A DNA stretch of 64,000 nt from Devosia ureilytica (GCF_024273195.1 NZ_JAMZCU010000001.1:186001-250000); one strand, 5' to 3'; shown: positions 26,237 to 34,838, numbered from the stretch's first letter. Made by a program: numbers and translations. Notes: generated by a model from the sequence alone, not told the origin.

Positions 26237-26261
26237 AACGGGGGAGCAACCAAGGGGTTCC
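26237..26261 (-). promoter_or_regulatory. EcfG-type general stress promoter
   Basis: On the minus strand GGAAC is followed after exactly 16 bases by CGTT, the consensus for alphaproteobacterial sigma-EcfG. The -10 element lies 23 bases before the ATG of the small membrane protein, giving a short leader. This is an exact match read from the sequence; the function is inferred. Confidence 0.75.
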
Positions 26262-26316
26262 GTGGTCTTGAACTGCGCCATGCCATTGCCATCTAGTGCA
26301 GGGAGAGGGAGTTTCC

Positions 26317-26640
26317 ATGAGCAAGAGCGCTGACCGGTTAAACCGGCTGTTTGACCGGTTGGAACGCAGTATCCCAAAGTTGGCTGCCGGCTGGCTGGCC
26401 CGCGTGCGCCGTCCCGAAGCGCGCTGGGTGCGCATTCCCTTGGGCGTGCTGTTGGTGCTGGGCGGCATTTTCAGCTTCCTGCCGGTGCTCGGCATCTGGA
26501 TGTTGCCACTGGGCCTATTGCTGCTGGCGGTCGACCTGATCTTTCTGCAGGGGCCGGTGAATACGGCGGTGCTGCGCGGCGGCCGTTGGTGGACGCGTTG
26601 GCAGAGATCACGCCGTGACCGCAAGCGTGACGGGAAATAG
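26317..26640 (+). CDS. Small two-helix membrane protein
   Basis: 107 residues. Basic N-terminus, a motif RRPEARWVRIPLGVLLVLGGI leading into two hydrophobic segments (about 45-62 and 66-82, ending LPLGLLLLAVDLIFLQGPV), then a Trp/Arg-rich basic tail. Similar short proteins are frequent in alphaproteobacteria but have no named function. The ATG follows GGGAGAGGGAG. It is divergent from the stress protein and convergent with the nucleosidase, whose stop is 2 bases away. Confidence 0.65.
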   Translation: MSKSADRLNRLFDRLERSIPKLAAGWLARVRRPEARWVRIPLGVLLVLGGIFSFLPVLGIWMLPLGLLLLAVDLIFLQGPVNTAVLRGGRWWTRWQRSRRDRKRDGK

Positions 26641-26642
26641 GC

Positions 26643-27233
26643 TCAGATCGCCAAGACGTGCGCTTCGATCTGGTCGACTGCTGCCGCCAGTTTCTCGTCG
26701 ATGATATGCAGATATTGCGTCCAGTCCGCCATTTGGCCGATCTCCGTCTTGCCGTCTGAAATGCCGCGAAGGGCCAGCAAGGGCACGTTGAACGACTGGC
26801 AGGCGCGGAGCACCGCGAAGGTTTCCATGTCCACCATGTCTTCGGGGATGACGTCATAAGCGGCGCCCGAGACAATATTGGCGCCGGTGGAGAGGGTTGC
26901 TGTTTGCAGCCCAGGGATGGCAGGAGCCAGAGGAAGCGTCGCCGGCAAGTCTAGGAAGGGCGTTACACCGCGGGGAAATCCCAGCGCCGAAGCGTCCATG
27001 TCGCGATAGCTCACCGAGACGGCCTGATAGACGCCGCACTGCTCGAGCGTCCGAGACCCTGCGGAGCCAAGCGACACCACCAAGCGGGGCAGATCGCTTC
27101 GACGATCCGACAGGGCGCGTGTCGTGTTGACGGCGGCCTCCACCGGACCAACGCCGATGATCACCGGCTGAATTCGGGCACGCAGATAGGGACCGAACTC
27201 GGCTTCGGCGGCCATGACATAAAGGATCGACAT
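26643..27233 (-). CDS. mtnN: 5'-methylthioadenosine/S-adenosylhomocysteine nucleosidase
   Basis: 196 residues, shorter than the usual 230. The family hydrolyses MTA, SAH or related nucleosides to adenine and a thiosugar. Seen: N-terminal VMAAEAEFG (catalytic Glu region), VIIGVGPVEAAVNTTRAL, VSLGSAGS, the substrate motif DMETFAV with the Met-Glu pair, and ALRGISDG with the catalytic Asp. The shortening is mostly between the first strand and the VGP loop. It could be a general PNP/UDP-family nucleosidase, but the METFAV and RGISD pair favours MTA/SAH type. Confidence 0.8.
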   Translation of the reverse strand: MSILYVMAAEAEFGPYLRARIQPVIIGVGPVEAAVNTTRALSDRRSDLPRLVVSLGSAGSRTLEQCGVYQAVSVSYRDMDASALGFPRGVTPFLDLPATLPLAPAIPGLQTATLSTGANIVSGAAYDVIPEDMVDMETFAVLRACQSFNVPLLALRGISDGKTEIGQMADWTQYLHIIDEKLAAAVDQIEAHVLAI

Positions 27234-27354
27234 GGGGCGTAGATTAGCATTTGAGCGGCAAGGGCCAAGCGCTCATTTTCTGTTCCGTAACCAAGACTGG
27301 GTTAGGCTGAAAGCTGGCCAGGCAGGATGCCGACGGCCAGTGGGTACGCAAGAA

Positions 27355-27645
27355 ATGCGCTTTGCAGTCATCAGGGATACGCGTGAGTGGAGCGAGCCGG
27401 AAGGTGTCGCCAACGGCCAGGACCGGTTCATTGATCCTGGGGAAGTCGAGAACGAGGCACGGCGCCGAAAAGGCTTGCTCAAGCTCGATGAATGGCAATT
27501 GCGCCAATATGTCACCGACCGCCCGGTGCCCGATCACATCGTGCAGATGTGCCAGCAGATCGATCTGGCCGCACAGGCGCTGTCCCGGCTTTCGCCCATT
27601 CCAAGTGACTATGCCAATGACCTTTATTGGCCGCGCATGTGGTAG
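27355..27645 (+). CDS. Hypothetical protein
   Basis: 96 residues, soluble, with charged helices (DPGEVENEARRRKGLLKLDEWQLRQYV) and an aromatic ending DYANDLYWPRMW. No family recognised. Codon use fits the genome. The ATG at 27355 is preferred because the extension upstream overlaps the divergent nucleosidase promoter region and is poor in coding character. A good terminator follows at 27672. Confidence 0.55.
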   Translation: MRFAVIRDTREWSEPEGVANGQDRFIDPGEVENEARRRKGLLKLDEWQLRQYVTDRPVPDHIVQMCQQIDLAAQALSRLSPIPSDYANDLYWPRMW

Positions 27646-27671
27646 GCGCGACCAATTTCAGGCAAGCATCA

Positions 27672-27693
27672 GGCCGCCTCAGGCGGCCTTTTT
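27672..27693 (+). terminator. Rho-independent terminator, overlapping the end of the opposing gene
   Basis: GGCCGCC and GGCGGCC form a 7-bp stem around a TCA loop, followed by five T residues. The TCA loop is the complement of the TGA stop codon of the minus-strand DUF2934 gene, so the terminator is inside that gene's 3' end. Confidence 0.85.
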
Positions 27694-27849
27694 CACGCGA
27701 GGCGTGCGCTTGCGCGGCGGTTTGATGGTTTTGGCGGCTTCGGCGGCAATTTCGCTCACCGCCTTGAACCAGTAGGTCTGGTCCTGTCCTTCGGGACGAC
27801 CATCGGCTTCCCACAAGGCGTAGGCACGACTTTGGATCTGTTCGTGCAT
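27679..27849 (-). CDS. Small DUF2934-family protein
   Basis: 56 residues. IQSRAYALWEADGRPEGQDQTYWFKAVSEI is the DUF2934 core (I..RAy.lWe..GrP.G.d..hW..A). The tail is basic (KPPRKRTPRVKKA). Function is unknown; the family is often found with stress and regulatory genes. The ATG has GGGAG 7-11 bases upstream. A longer open frame reaches back to 27984 but shows no family similarity and has an unlikely composition. Confidence 0.7.
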   Translation of the reverse strand: MHEQIQSRAYALWEADGRPEGQDQTYWFKAVSEIAAEAAKTIKPPRKRTPRVKKAA

Positions 27850-28271
27850 CGCAGCACTCCCTGATAACGGATACGGGAAAGAGCCTGCGCGCCTATGGTT
27901 GATGGATAGTAAATGTTGCGTGTCGCAGGGCGCATGGGCGCCATGACTTGAGTGGGTTCTGCTGTCGAAGTCAGCACTGCTCAATCGTCGGGGTGACAGA
28001 TTGCAGGAGAGTTTGCCAACGACCCCAGCTCATTTTGACGTCGTGACCCGTTTGTGCCGATTATCGATGCGGCCCTCGGGCGTTGTTGACGATATCTGGG
28101 TCGATCACGTCGGGCGGTGCGTTTTGCCGTCCTGACGGGCATTTGTGGGCGTTGGCCCAAAGCATCGCTCAGGTCGACCCTGACACGGGTTGTCTTCGCT
28201 CCAGTTTAGCAATTGAGCATCGCAGCGCCGGCCCATAGGGTGGGTGCAAAGCCAAGGATCGGACTATTCCC
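27850..28271. other. 422-base divergent intergenic region without a visible gene
   Basis: It lies between the divergent DUF2934 and MFS genes and should contain both promoters. I find no open frame with coding character, no tRNA, no EcfG-type promoter and no clear riboswitch or terminator. AAGGA lies 12 bases before the MFS start. A small RNA cannot be excluded. Confidence 0.5.
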
Positions 28272-29627
28272 ATGAAGCCGTTTCATCGAATACTGGCCAA
28301 TAATCTCGTCGCCAACGTCACCAATTTCACAGTGTGGTTCGCGGTCACATTCTGGGTGTTCCTCGAGACCCAGTCGGTGTTTGCCACGGGCATGATTGCA
28401 GGCATCTACCTGGTGTTCACAGCAGGCTTCGGCATCTGGTTCGGAGCCATTGTCGATCACAATCCCAAGAAACTGGCGATGATCGGGTCGAGCTTCGTCT
28501 CGGGCGTGCTCTATGTGATCGGCCTCGCCCTGATCCTGTTCGAACCAGAAGGAGCCTTTGCCAATCCCTATGGGCCCTATCTCTGGGCCTTCATCCTGGT
28601 CGTCATGCTGGGGGTCATTGTCGGCAATATCCGTTCGATTGCCCTGCCGACGCTGGTGACCATTCTCATTCCCGAAGACAATCGCGACAAGGCCAACGGC
28701 CTTGTAGGCATGGTTTCAGGCATAGGCTTCCTGACCACCTCGGTCATTTCCGGCTTCATGGTTGCCTATACGGGCATGCTGGGTGTGATGGTCTTTGCCC
28801 TGGTTGCAACCGTACTGGTGTTGGTACACCTGTTCTTCGTCCAAATCGATGAAGGTCGGGTTGAACCGAGCGCCGATGCGCCAGCTGAACCCAAGCGGGT
28901 GGATATTGCCGGCACGATTGCGGTGATAGGGGCGGTGCCGGGGCTTTTCGCCCTGATCTTCTTCGCCTGTTTCAACAATTTCCTGGGCGGCGTGTTCATG
29001 GCGCTGCTCGACGCCTATGGCCTGTCACTGGTGCCGGTGGAAATCTGGGGCCTGACTTTTGGCGCCTTGTCGACGGCATTCATCCTCTCCGGCATCATCA
29101 TTGCCAAGACGGGGCTGGGCAAGAATCCCCTGCGCACATTGCTGATGGTCAATGTCATTACCTGGTCGGTCTGCTGCGTCTTTACAGTAGTCTCCTCCTA
29201 TTGGCTGCTGGTGGCGGGATGCTTCGTCTGGATGTTCCTGGCGCCCTATGCCGAGGCGGCAGAGCACACGACGCTGCAGAAGGTGGTGCCGCTCGAGCGC
29301 CAGGGGCGAGTTTTTGGCTTTGCCCAGTCAGTGGAACAATCGGCTTCGCCGCTGACGGCCTTCCTGATCGGGCCATTGACCCAGTTCGTGGTCATCCCGT
29401 TCATGACCGACGGGGCAGGAGCCGATGCCATCGGCGGCTGGTTCGGGACCGGGGCGGATCGAGGCATGGCGCTGGTCTTCACCGTGGCCGGCGTCATCGG
29501 GCTCATCGTCACCATCATAGCCTTCAACTCCCGCTACTATCGGGACCTGTCGGCAGCCTATGCGGCGGGCAAGAATGATGACGATGAAGGGGACGGTGGC
29601 GAGGCGGCCGTGGCCAGCCCCGCCTGA
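28272..29627 (+). CDS. MFS transporter (drug/unknown-solute type)
   Basis: 451 residues with twelve predicted membrane segments. The MFS A-motif-like loop GIWFGAIVDHNPKKLAMIGSS after helix 2 is recognisable in GAIVDHNPKK. The central loop (about 195-215, DEGRVEPSADAPAEPKRVD) is polar, as usual between the two six-helix halves. The C-terminal tail is acidic (NDDDEGDGGEAA). Substrate unknown. It converges on another MFS gene of a different subfamily. Confidence 0.8.
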   Translation: MKPFHRILANNLVANVTNFTVWFAVTFWVFLETQSVFATGMIAGIYLVFTAGFGIWFGAIVDHNPKKLAMIGSSFVSGVLYVIGLALILFEPEGAFANPYGPYLWAFILVVMLGVIVGNIRSIALPTLVTILIPEDNRDKANGLVGMVSGIGFLTTSVISGFMVAYTGMLGVMVFALVATVLVLVHLFFVQIDEGRVEPSADAPAEPKRVDIAGTIAVIGAVPGLFALIFFACFNNFLGGVFMALLDAYGLSLVPVEIWGLTFGALSTAFILSGIIIAKTGLGKNPLRTLLMVNVITWSVCCVFTVVSSYWLLVAGCFVWMFLAPYAEAAEHTTLQKVVPLERQGRVFGFAQSVEQSASPLTAFLIGPLTQFVVIPFMTDGAGADAIGGWFGTGADRGMALVFTVAGVIGLIVTIIAFNSRYYRDLSAAYAAGKNDDDEGDGGEAAVASPA

Positions 29628-29649
29628 TCGGAGGACCCCCAAGTTTCGC

Positions 29650-30873
29650 CTACGCTGGCAGCGCGGCTGTCGGAGTAGGCTCTTCAGTCTTGGGCGGAAA
29701 GGCCAGCGCAAGCATGGCCCCGGCCAAGCCCACCGCCGCCGAGGCGACATAGAGCCAGTGGTAGTCGCCAAAGGTATCGAAGAGATAGCCACCACCCAAG
29801 GGTCCGAAGGCCATGCCGATGGACGAGGTCATGGTAATGCCGCCCAAGACCGTGCCAAGGACCTTGGGGCCGAAATAGTCGCGCGCCAACACGGAATATA
29901 GGGGCATGACGCCGCCATAAACGAGGCCCAGCACCACGGCCAGCATGTAGAAGTGGGTCAATTCGCTGACATAGATATAACTATAGATGCCGACGGCCTG
30001 CAGCAGGAGGCCGCCGACAATGACGCGCTTGACGCCAATGCGGTCGGCAAGCATGGCGAAGATCAGGCGGCCAAAGAGGCCCGCGAAACCTTCGACGCTA
30101 TAAATACTGGCGGCGGCCAGCGCCGAGGCGCCACAGAGCATGGCATAACTGACGGTGTGAAAGATCGGGCCCGAATGGGCGCCGCAGCAGAGGAAAAACA
30201 CCCCGGCCAGCACGAAAAACTGCGGCTTGCGGAAAATGGCGGCCATATTGCCTGGACGCGGTTCGGCGGGGACCACGTCGCTGGCGGGACTAGGTGCCTC
30301 AACCATGGCTTCGGGTGCCCGGCGGATCAGGAAAGCGGCCGGAACTATAAGGCAGGTGGCGACAATGGCCGTCATCATCATGGCGTCGCGCCAGCCGAAG
30401 TTCTCGATGAGCACGGTGGCCAGCGGGGTGATGGTCATGGGGGCGATGCCTCCGCCCAGAGACACCAGCGACACCGCCAGGCTCCGGTTTTTGTCGAACC
30501 AGCCTAGCGTGGTGGCGATCAGCGGGGCGAAGAAAGCGCCGCCAGAGGCGCCGACGAGACCGCCATAGGCAAACTGGAAAACCAAGAGGTCGGTGGCGCG
30601 GCTGGCGATGAAGAGGCCGAGGCCCAGCAAAAGGGCGGCGGTCAGGATGACCGGTCGAGCGCCGATACGGTCGGTCAGCGTGCCCCAGAAGAAGCCTGCG
30701 ACGCCCATGACGATGAAGCCCACGGTCATGGCGCCCGAAATGCCGGCGCGGGTCCAGCCGGTCTCATCGGCCATGGGCTGGAGATAAACGGGTAGGGCAA
30801 ACATGGCGCCCATGGCCAGACAGGTGATGACTGCGCCAGCAGCGACAATCACCCAGCCGTAGTGTCGTTCCAT
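29650..30873 (-). CDS. MFS transporter, monocarboxylate/oxalate-formate antiporter-like
   Basis: 407 residues with twelve membrane segments. It starts directly with RHYGWVIVAAGAVITCLAMGAMFALPVYLQPM, the pattern of the MCT/OFA subgroup, and has the loop GTLTDRIGARPVILTAALLL and, after helix 8, FAMLADRIGVKRVI. Members carry organic anions such as monocarboxylates and oxalate. The gene is monocistronic; no enzyme gene adjoins it. Confidence 0.82.
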   Translation of the reverse strand: MERHYGWVIVAAGAVITCLAMGAMFALPVYLQPMADETGWTRAGISGAMTVGFIVMGVAGFFWGTLTDRIGARPVILTAALLLGLGLFIASRATDLLVFQFAYGGLVGASGGAFFAPLIATTLGWFDKNRSLAVSLVSLGGGIAPMTITPLATVLIENFGWRDAMMMTAIVATCLIVPAAFLIRRAPEAMVEAPSPASDVVPAEPRPGNMAAIFRKPQFFVLAGVFFLCCGAHSGPIFHTVSYAMLCGASALAAASIYSVEGFAGLFGRLIFAMLADRIGVKRVIVGGLLLQAVGIYSYIYVSELTHFYMLAVVLGLVYGGVMPLYSVLARDYFGPKVLGTVLGGITMTSSIGMAFGPLGGGYLFDTFGDYHWLYVASAAVGLAGAMLALAFPPKTEEPTPTAALPA

Positions 30874-31008
30874 TGGAAGGTCCCTCCTTGCAGGAATTCA
30901 CCAGCACGACGGATGGAGCGCCGGCTGTTCGACACGAGCAAGTGAAATTTATCGAGGCGCGTGGACGCCTGCCTTGCCGCGGCGGCCGGGGGGCCACATA
31001 TTCAAACA

Positions 31009-31728
31009 ATGAGTGAGAAAAATCCGACCCGGCGAGGAGACGCCGTGGCGCCGCAGGGCGAAGTTCGGGACGAGGTCGCTGCCTTTGTGAAAAAGGTGGG
31101 GCAATTGGCACGGCCCAATGCCGACGAGGACGGGCGCCTGTTGTTTGCCATGGATGCCACCATGAGCCGGCAGCCGACCTGGGATATGGCGATGAGCCTA
31201 CAGGCCGGTATGTTCCAGGCAATCCCGAAGGATAGCGCGTTGCAGGTGCAACTGATCTACTTCCGGGGGCTCGGCGAATGCCGGGCGTCCAAGTGGGTGC
31301 TTGATGCAGCGGCGTTGGCGCGGTTGATGAGCACTATTGCCTGCCAGGGGGGCAATACCCAGATCGGCAAGGTGCTAGCCCATGCCCGGGATGAGCACCG
31401 CAAGCGGCGCATTCACGCCGTGGTCTATGTGGGTGACGCCATAGAAGAAAGTGTCGATGCCCTATGCGCCAAGGCTGGGGAACTGGGGCTGATGGGCTTG
31501 CCGCTGTTTGTGTTCCAGGAGGGGCGCGATTCCAGGGTCGAGGCGGCGTTCCGGGAGTTCGCGCGGTTGTCCAAAGGCGCCTATGCGCGCTTCGACAGCA
31601 GCGCCCCGCAGCAATTGGCAGACCTGCTCAAGGCGGTGGCGGCCTATGCCAGCGGCGGCCGGGCGCATTTGAAGCTGCAGTCAAGCGGGGCAGCGCGGGC
31701 GCTGCTGACACAGATCGAGGGACGATGA
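31009..31728 (+). CDS. VWA-like domain protein paired with a membrane DnaJ protein
   Basis: 239 residues, soluble. The core LLFAMDATMSRQPTWDMAMSLQ looks like a von Willebrand A-type fold with the metal-site D-x-S/T-x-S altered to DATMSRQ. Later strands (RIHAVVYVGDAIEESVDAL, PLFVFQEGRD) fit the same fold. The stop overlaps the next gene by ATGA. The pairing with a DnaJ-domain membrane protein recurs in Hyphomicrobiales as far as I recall, suggesting a shared quality-control role; unproven. Confidence 0.7.
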   Translation: MSEKNPTRRGDAVAPQGEVRDEVAAFVKKVGQLARPNADEDGRLLFAMDATMSRQPTWDMAMSLQAGMFQAIPKDSALQVQLIYFRGLGECRASKWVLDAAALARLMSTIACQGGNTQIGKVLAHARDEHRKRRIHAVVYVGDAIEESVDALCAKAGELGLMGLPLFVFQEGRDSRVEAAFREFARLSKGAYARFDSSAPQQLADLLKAVAAYASGGRAHLKLQSSGAARALLTQIEGR

Positions 31729-32450
31729 GCTGGATTTTTCTGGTCGCACTGGGGCTGCTGGGCGTGCTCTGGCTGGTATTTGCGCTGCGCAATATGGACC
31801 GGCGGCTGGTGATGCAGTCCCTGCGCTGGATTGTGGGCGGGGTTGCCGCGGTGATTGCGATCGGCGCTCTGCTATTGCGGCGCATCGATATCGCCATGAT
31901 CGTTGGCGCGGTGGCCGCCTCGGTGCTGTTGCGCGGGCGGTTGGGACGATTTTCGTTCGACAGCATTGGCGATCAGAGCAGCGGCAATGTGTCGAAGGTG
32001 CGCAGCCGCTATCTGGCGATGGAACTCGATCACGACACCGGCGAGCTGGGCGGCCGGGTGGTCGACGGCCAGTTTGCCGGCTGGGACCTAATGGACCTGG
32101 GCGAAACTGAAACGCGGGCGCTGTTCGAGGAGATTGGGCAGGACGCCGAGAGTGTCAATTTGCTCGAGAGTTGGCTCGATACCAACAGGGCCGGCTGGCG
32201 CGAATATTTCGCCGAGGCTGACGCAGGGGGCGGCGCTGGCTCTGGCGCCGGGCAGGGCGCCTCAAATGGTGCAGCCGGCGATGCAGTGCGCGAGGCCTAT
32301 GCTGTGCTGGGCCTGAAGCCCGGAGCGAGCGATGAGGACATCAAGTCTGCGCATCGCGAATTGATGAAGGGGGTTCATCCCGACCATGGCGGTTCGGAGT
32401 TCCTTGCCGCCAAGATCAATGATGCGCGAGACCTGCTGTTGGGGCGCTGA
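31725..32450 (+). CDS. Membrane-anchored DnaJ-domain protein
   Basis: 241 residues. Two N-terminal membrane segments (about 2-20 and 36-66) are followed by a cytosolic region, a Gly/Ala-rich linker and a C-terminal J-domain. The J-domain reads EAYAVLGLKPGASDEDIKSAHRELMKGVHPDHGGS with the essential HPD tripeptide. The layout (membrane anchor first, J-domain last) resembles Pam18/TIM14 and DjlA-like co-chaperones that recruit DnaK to the membrane. Coupled to the VWA-like gene. Confidence 0.8.
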   Translation: MSWIFLVALGLLGVLWLVFALRNMDRRLVMQSLRWIVGGVAAVIAIGALLLRRIDIAMIVGAVAASVLLRGRLGRFSFDSIGDQSSGNVSKVRSRYLAMELDHDTGELGGRVVDGQFAGWDLMDLGETETRALFEEIGQDAESVNLLESWLDTNRAGWREYFAEADAGGGAGSGAGQGASNGAAGDAVREAYAVLGLKPGASDEDIKSAHRELMKGVHPDHGGSEFLAAKINDARDLLLGR

Positions 32451-32474
32451 GAGCGGAGGGCCAGTGCCAGGGCC

Positions 32475-32882
32475 TTAGTGTTGACCAGTGATATTGACCA
32501 TCCAGCGCGTGCCGAACTGGTCGGTCAGCATGCCGAAGGTGTCGCCCCAGGGGGCTTTGACCAATGGCTCACTGATCTGACCGCCCTTGGCTAGCCCGTG
32601 CCAATAGCCGGTGAGCAGGGCCTCCTCATCGCCGCTGAGCGAGACGGTGATATTGCTGTTTGACGCGACGTCCATCGTCTGGGGCGTGTCGGAGGCCATC
32701 AGGGTGAAGCCCTTGGCAGTTTCGAGCTGCCCGTGCATGATTTTATCGGCCTCGTCGCCCTGCATGCCGTTCTCGCCAAAGGTCATCAGCTGCAACTCGC
32801 CGCCGAAAACACTCTGATAGAAATTGAGCGCGTCGCGGGCCTGATTGCGGAAGCCGAGATAAGGGTTCAGTCGTGCGGTCAT
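32475..32882 (-). CDS. VOC-superfamily protein (PhnB/YjdN-like glyoxalase fold)
   Basis: 135 residues. LNPYLGFRNQARDALNFYQSVFGGEL opens the fold, and GQLETAKGFTLMASDTP, SLSGDEEALLTGYWHGLAKGG and APWGDTFGMLTDQFGTRWMVNI follow the PhnB/YjdN family closely. Function is not established for this family; members are also annotated as 3-demethylubiquinone methyltransferase-like. A stop is followed closely by the DnaJ gene end (convergent). Confidence 0.82.
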   Translation of the reverse strand: MTARLNPYLGFRNQARDALNFYQSVFGGELQLMTFGENGMQGDEADKIMHGQLETAKGFTLMASDTPQTMDVASNSNITVSLSGDEEALLTGYWHGLAKGGQISEPLVKAPWGDTFGMLTDQFGTRWMVNITGQH

Positions 32883-32957
32883 TTCCGGTCCCTCCGGTTG
32901 GTGCCGGGCAAGTCTAGCGCCAGATCATGACCGTTGGTAGATGGCGGAGGGCAGGTG

Positions 32958-34136
32958 CTATGGCTGCTGGGGCGTGCGCAAGCCAAGTTCTGCAAGGATT
33001 TCATCGGTGTGCTGCCCAAGAAGGGGCGGCGGTGCATCGATCCCGGGGCCGTCATGTTCGAAGCGGAAGCCGGCATTGAGAATATGTGTGCGGCCAACCG
33101 CATCGTTGGGCACGTCGATGGGGAGATGCAAGCCCCGGTCCTTGAGTTGCGGCAAGTCCAGAACTTCACGGAGGGGGCGGACAGCGCCCGCCGGGACGCC
33201 AGCATCAGACAGGATCTGTTCCCATTCAAGAGCGGTCCTGGTCTTGAAGGCGGCCGCCAGTTCCGCCTGCAAGGCGGTGTCGTGCGCGATGCGGCTGTCC
33301 CCATCGACAAAGCGCGGATCAGCGATCAGGTCGGGGCGCTCCAGCGCCTTGCAGAGGCGCTCATACTGGTTTTGCTGGACGGCGCCGATGGTAATGGGCG
33401 CGTCGCTGGTTTCGAATGTATCGGCCGTCGGCGCCAGGGAGAAACCGCGATTGCCCGTGCGCACGGGTTCGGTGCCCGAAATGACGAGTGGATTGACCAC
33501 CGAGGCCATCATCACCAGCGACGCATCCAGCATGGACATGTCGATATATTGACCACGGCGCTCCGGATCGCGCTCGCGCTGAATATAGGCCGACTGGATG
33601 GCAAAGGCCGCGAGCAGCGCCGAATAGGTATCGACGAGGGGGAAGCCAACGCGCATTGGACCGCTGTCCGGCTCGCCCGATAGACTCATAAGTCCTGAAA
33701 CGGATTGGATAATCTGGTCGATGGCCGGATAATCGCGCATCGGGCCGGACTGCCCATAACCCGAAATCGAACAAAAAATCAGGCTGGGGTGGTCCTTGCG
33801 CAGGGCCTCATAGCCTAGGCCCAGGCGATCAATGACGCCGGGGCGGAAGTTCTCGACAACAATGTCGCTGGTGCCGATCAGACGTCGCGCGGCCTCTCGG
33901 CCGGCGTCGGATTTGAGATCTAGGACAATGGACTTCTTGCCCGCATTGGCGCCGATAAAGGGCTCGGCCATGCCGCGCAGTTCGCGTCTCTGCGTATAAT
34001 TGCGCAGTACATCGCCAGTAGGCGGTTCGACCTTGATGACCTCGGCGCCCAGCAGGCACAGGAAATGCGTTGCCAGGGGGCCGGCAATGACGTGACTGAA
34101 ATCGGCAATCCTGACGCCAGCCAATGGTTGAGCCAA
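32958..34136 (-). CDS. Class III (CaiB/BaiF) CoA-transferase 1
   Basis: 392 residues, full length. Class III enzymes move CoA between a thioester and a free acid via an aspartyl-CoA intermediate. Seen: GVRIADFSHVIAGPLATHFLCLLGAEVIKVEPP, NAGKKSIVLDLKSDAGR, VVENFRPGVIDRLGLGYEAL, and the catalytic Asp in VGFPLVDTYSALLAA. The start codon is TTG with GAGGAGG 7 bases upstream. It is transcribed away from the MarR-type gene and other cluster genes and carries a palindromic operator (34155-34173) in its promoter. The substrate is unknown. Confidence 0.87.
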   Translation of the reverse strand: MAQPLAGVRIADFSHVIAGPLATHFLCLLGAEVIKVEPPTGDVLRNYTQRRELRGMAEPFIGANAGKKSIVLDLKSDAGREAARRLIGTSDIVVENFRPGVIDRLGLGYEALRKDHPSLIFCSISGYGQSGPMRDYPAIDQIIQSVSGLMSLSGEPDSGPMRVGFPLVDTYSALLAAFAIQSAYIQRERDPERRGQYIDMSMLDASLVMMASVVNPLVISGTEPVRTGNRGFSLAPTADTFETSDAPITIGAVQQNQYERLCKALERPDLIADPRFVDGDSRIAHDTALQAELAAAFKTRTALEWEQILSDAGVPAGAVRPLREVLDLPQLKDRGLHLPIDVPNDAVGRTHILNAGFRFEHDGPGIDAPPPLLGQHTDEILAELGLRTPQQP

Positions 34137-34154
34137 GGCGCATCCTCCTCTTTA

Positions 34155-34173
34155 TAGTTCAGGAAATGAACTA
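34155..34173. promoter_or_regulatory. Probable MarR operator O1 (promoter of CoA-transferase 1)
   Basis: TAGTTCA-N5-TGAACTA, perfect 7-bp arms, lies 18-37 bases before the CoA-transferase start. A TTGACA (34192 down to 34187) sits upstream on the same strand as a possible -35. The palindrome has the same sequence and spacer length as the site at 34805. Confidence 0.75.
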
Positions 34174-34199
34174 TTGAGGGTGGTCTTGTCAAGGTTTCG

Positions 34200-34721
34200 T
34201 CAGTCGTCAGCGTCCTCTGCTGATAGGCCGCCGCTGGCGCGACGCGTGTCGCTCCGGCTAATCAGGTGCGCCAGCAGGCGATTGAGCAGGGCAAATAGCT
34301 GCTTCTGCTCAGCCTCGGAAAACGGTTCAATCAGCGCTTGATGCTGATCCGCCATGCGGGCCTGAATCCGCGAGTAGCGTTCTTCTCCGGCCGGAGTCAG
34401 GAACAGGGCATTATAGCGTTTGTCCTGGGCCACTTTTTCGCGCCGCACGATGCCGCGATCCTCAAGTTCTTTGATCACCTTGGTGACCGCAGACTTCTTC
34501 AGCACGAGCGTTGAGGCGACGTCTTGTTGCGATGTGCCGGGATTGAGCCCGATCAGGCAGATGACGACAATTTCGCCCTGCTGGGCGCCGACGTCGGCGT
34601 AAAAGTCCGCATTTTCGGCGCGGACGTGAGCGCGAAGGGCACGCGTTAGGAAGGGAATGTTACCCAGAAGGTAACCCAGCTCCATGCCGTTGTTCGCGTC
34701 CTCAGTGTCGTGGTCGGTCAT
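34200..34721 (-). CDS. MarR-family transcriptional regulator of the CoA cluster
   Basis: 173 residues. Winged-helix core: TSQQDVASTLVLKKSAVTKVIKELEDRGIV is the recognition region and EKVAQDKRYNALFLTPAGEE the wing, as in MarR regulators of aromatic or acid catabolism. Effector unknown. It lies between CoA-transferase 1 and the divergent dehydratase-like genes, and three matching palindromes occupy promoters of the cluster, so it is the obvious repressor. The ATG at 34721 has GGGGA about 5 bases upstream; ATG 34733 is possible. Confidence 0.87.
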   Translation of the reverse strand: MTDHDTEDANNGMELGYLLGNIPFLTRALRAHVRAENADFYADVGAQQGEIVVICLIGLNPGTSQQDVASTLVLKKSAVTKVIKELEDRGIVRREKVAQDKRYNALFLTPAGEERYSRIQARMADQHQALIEPFSEAEQKQLFALLNRLLAHLISRSDTRRASGGLSAEDADD

Positions 34722-34789
34722 GGTCGTCCCCATCCCTGGCTGGTGGTGACTATCGAGCAAACCAGATCGAGTCAAACTGCCGCGGCCCC

Positions 34790-34823
34790 TTGACACAACG
34801 TCAATAGTTCATAATGTGAACTA
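34790..34823 (+). promoter_or_regulatory. Sigma-70-type promoter with MarR operator O2 for the dehydratase-like operon
   Basis: TTGACA (34790-34795), 16-base spacer, TAATGT (34812-34817). The palindrome TAGTTCA-TAATG-TGAACTA (34805-34823) covers the -10 element, so a bound repressor would block polymerase. The gene starts 16 bases downstream of the palindrome. Confidence 0.78.
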
Positions 34824-34838
34824 AACAGAGGGCGTGTG

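Noticed and set aside
26237-28271. Further EcfG promoters for the small genes of this region
   Set aside because: Only the site at 26237-26261 has both elements at the right distance; near matches before the other genes lack one element.
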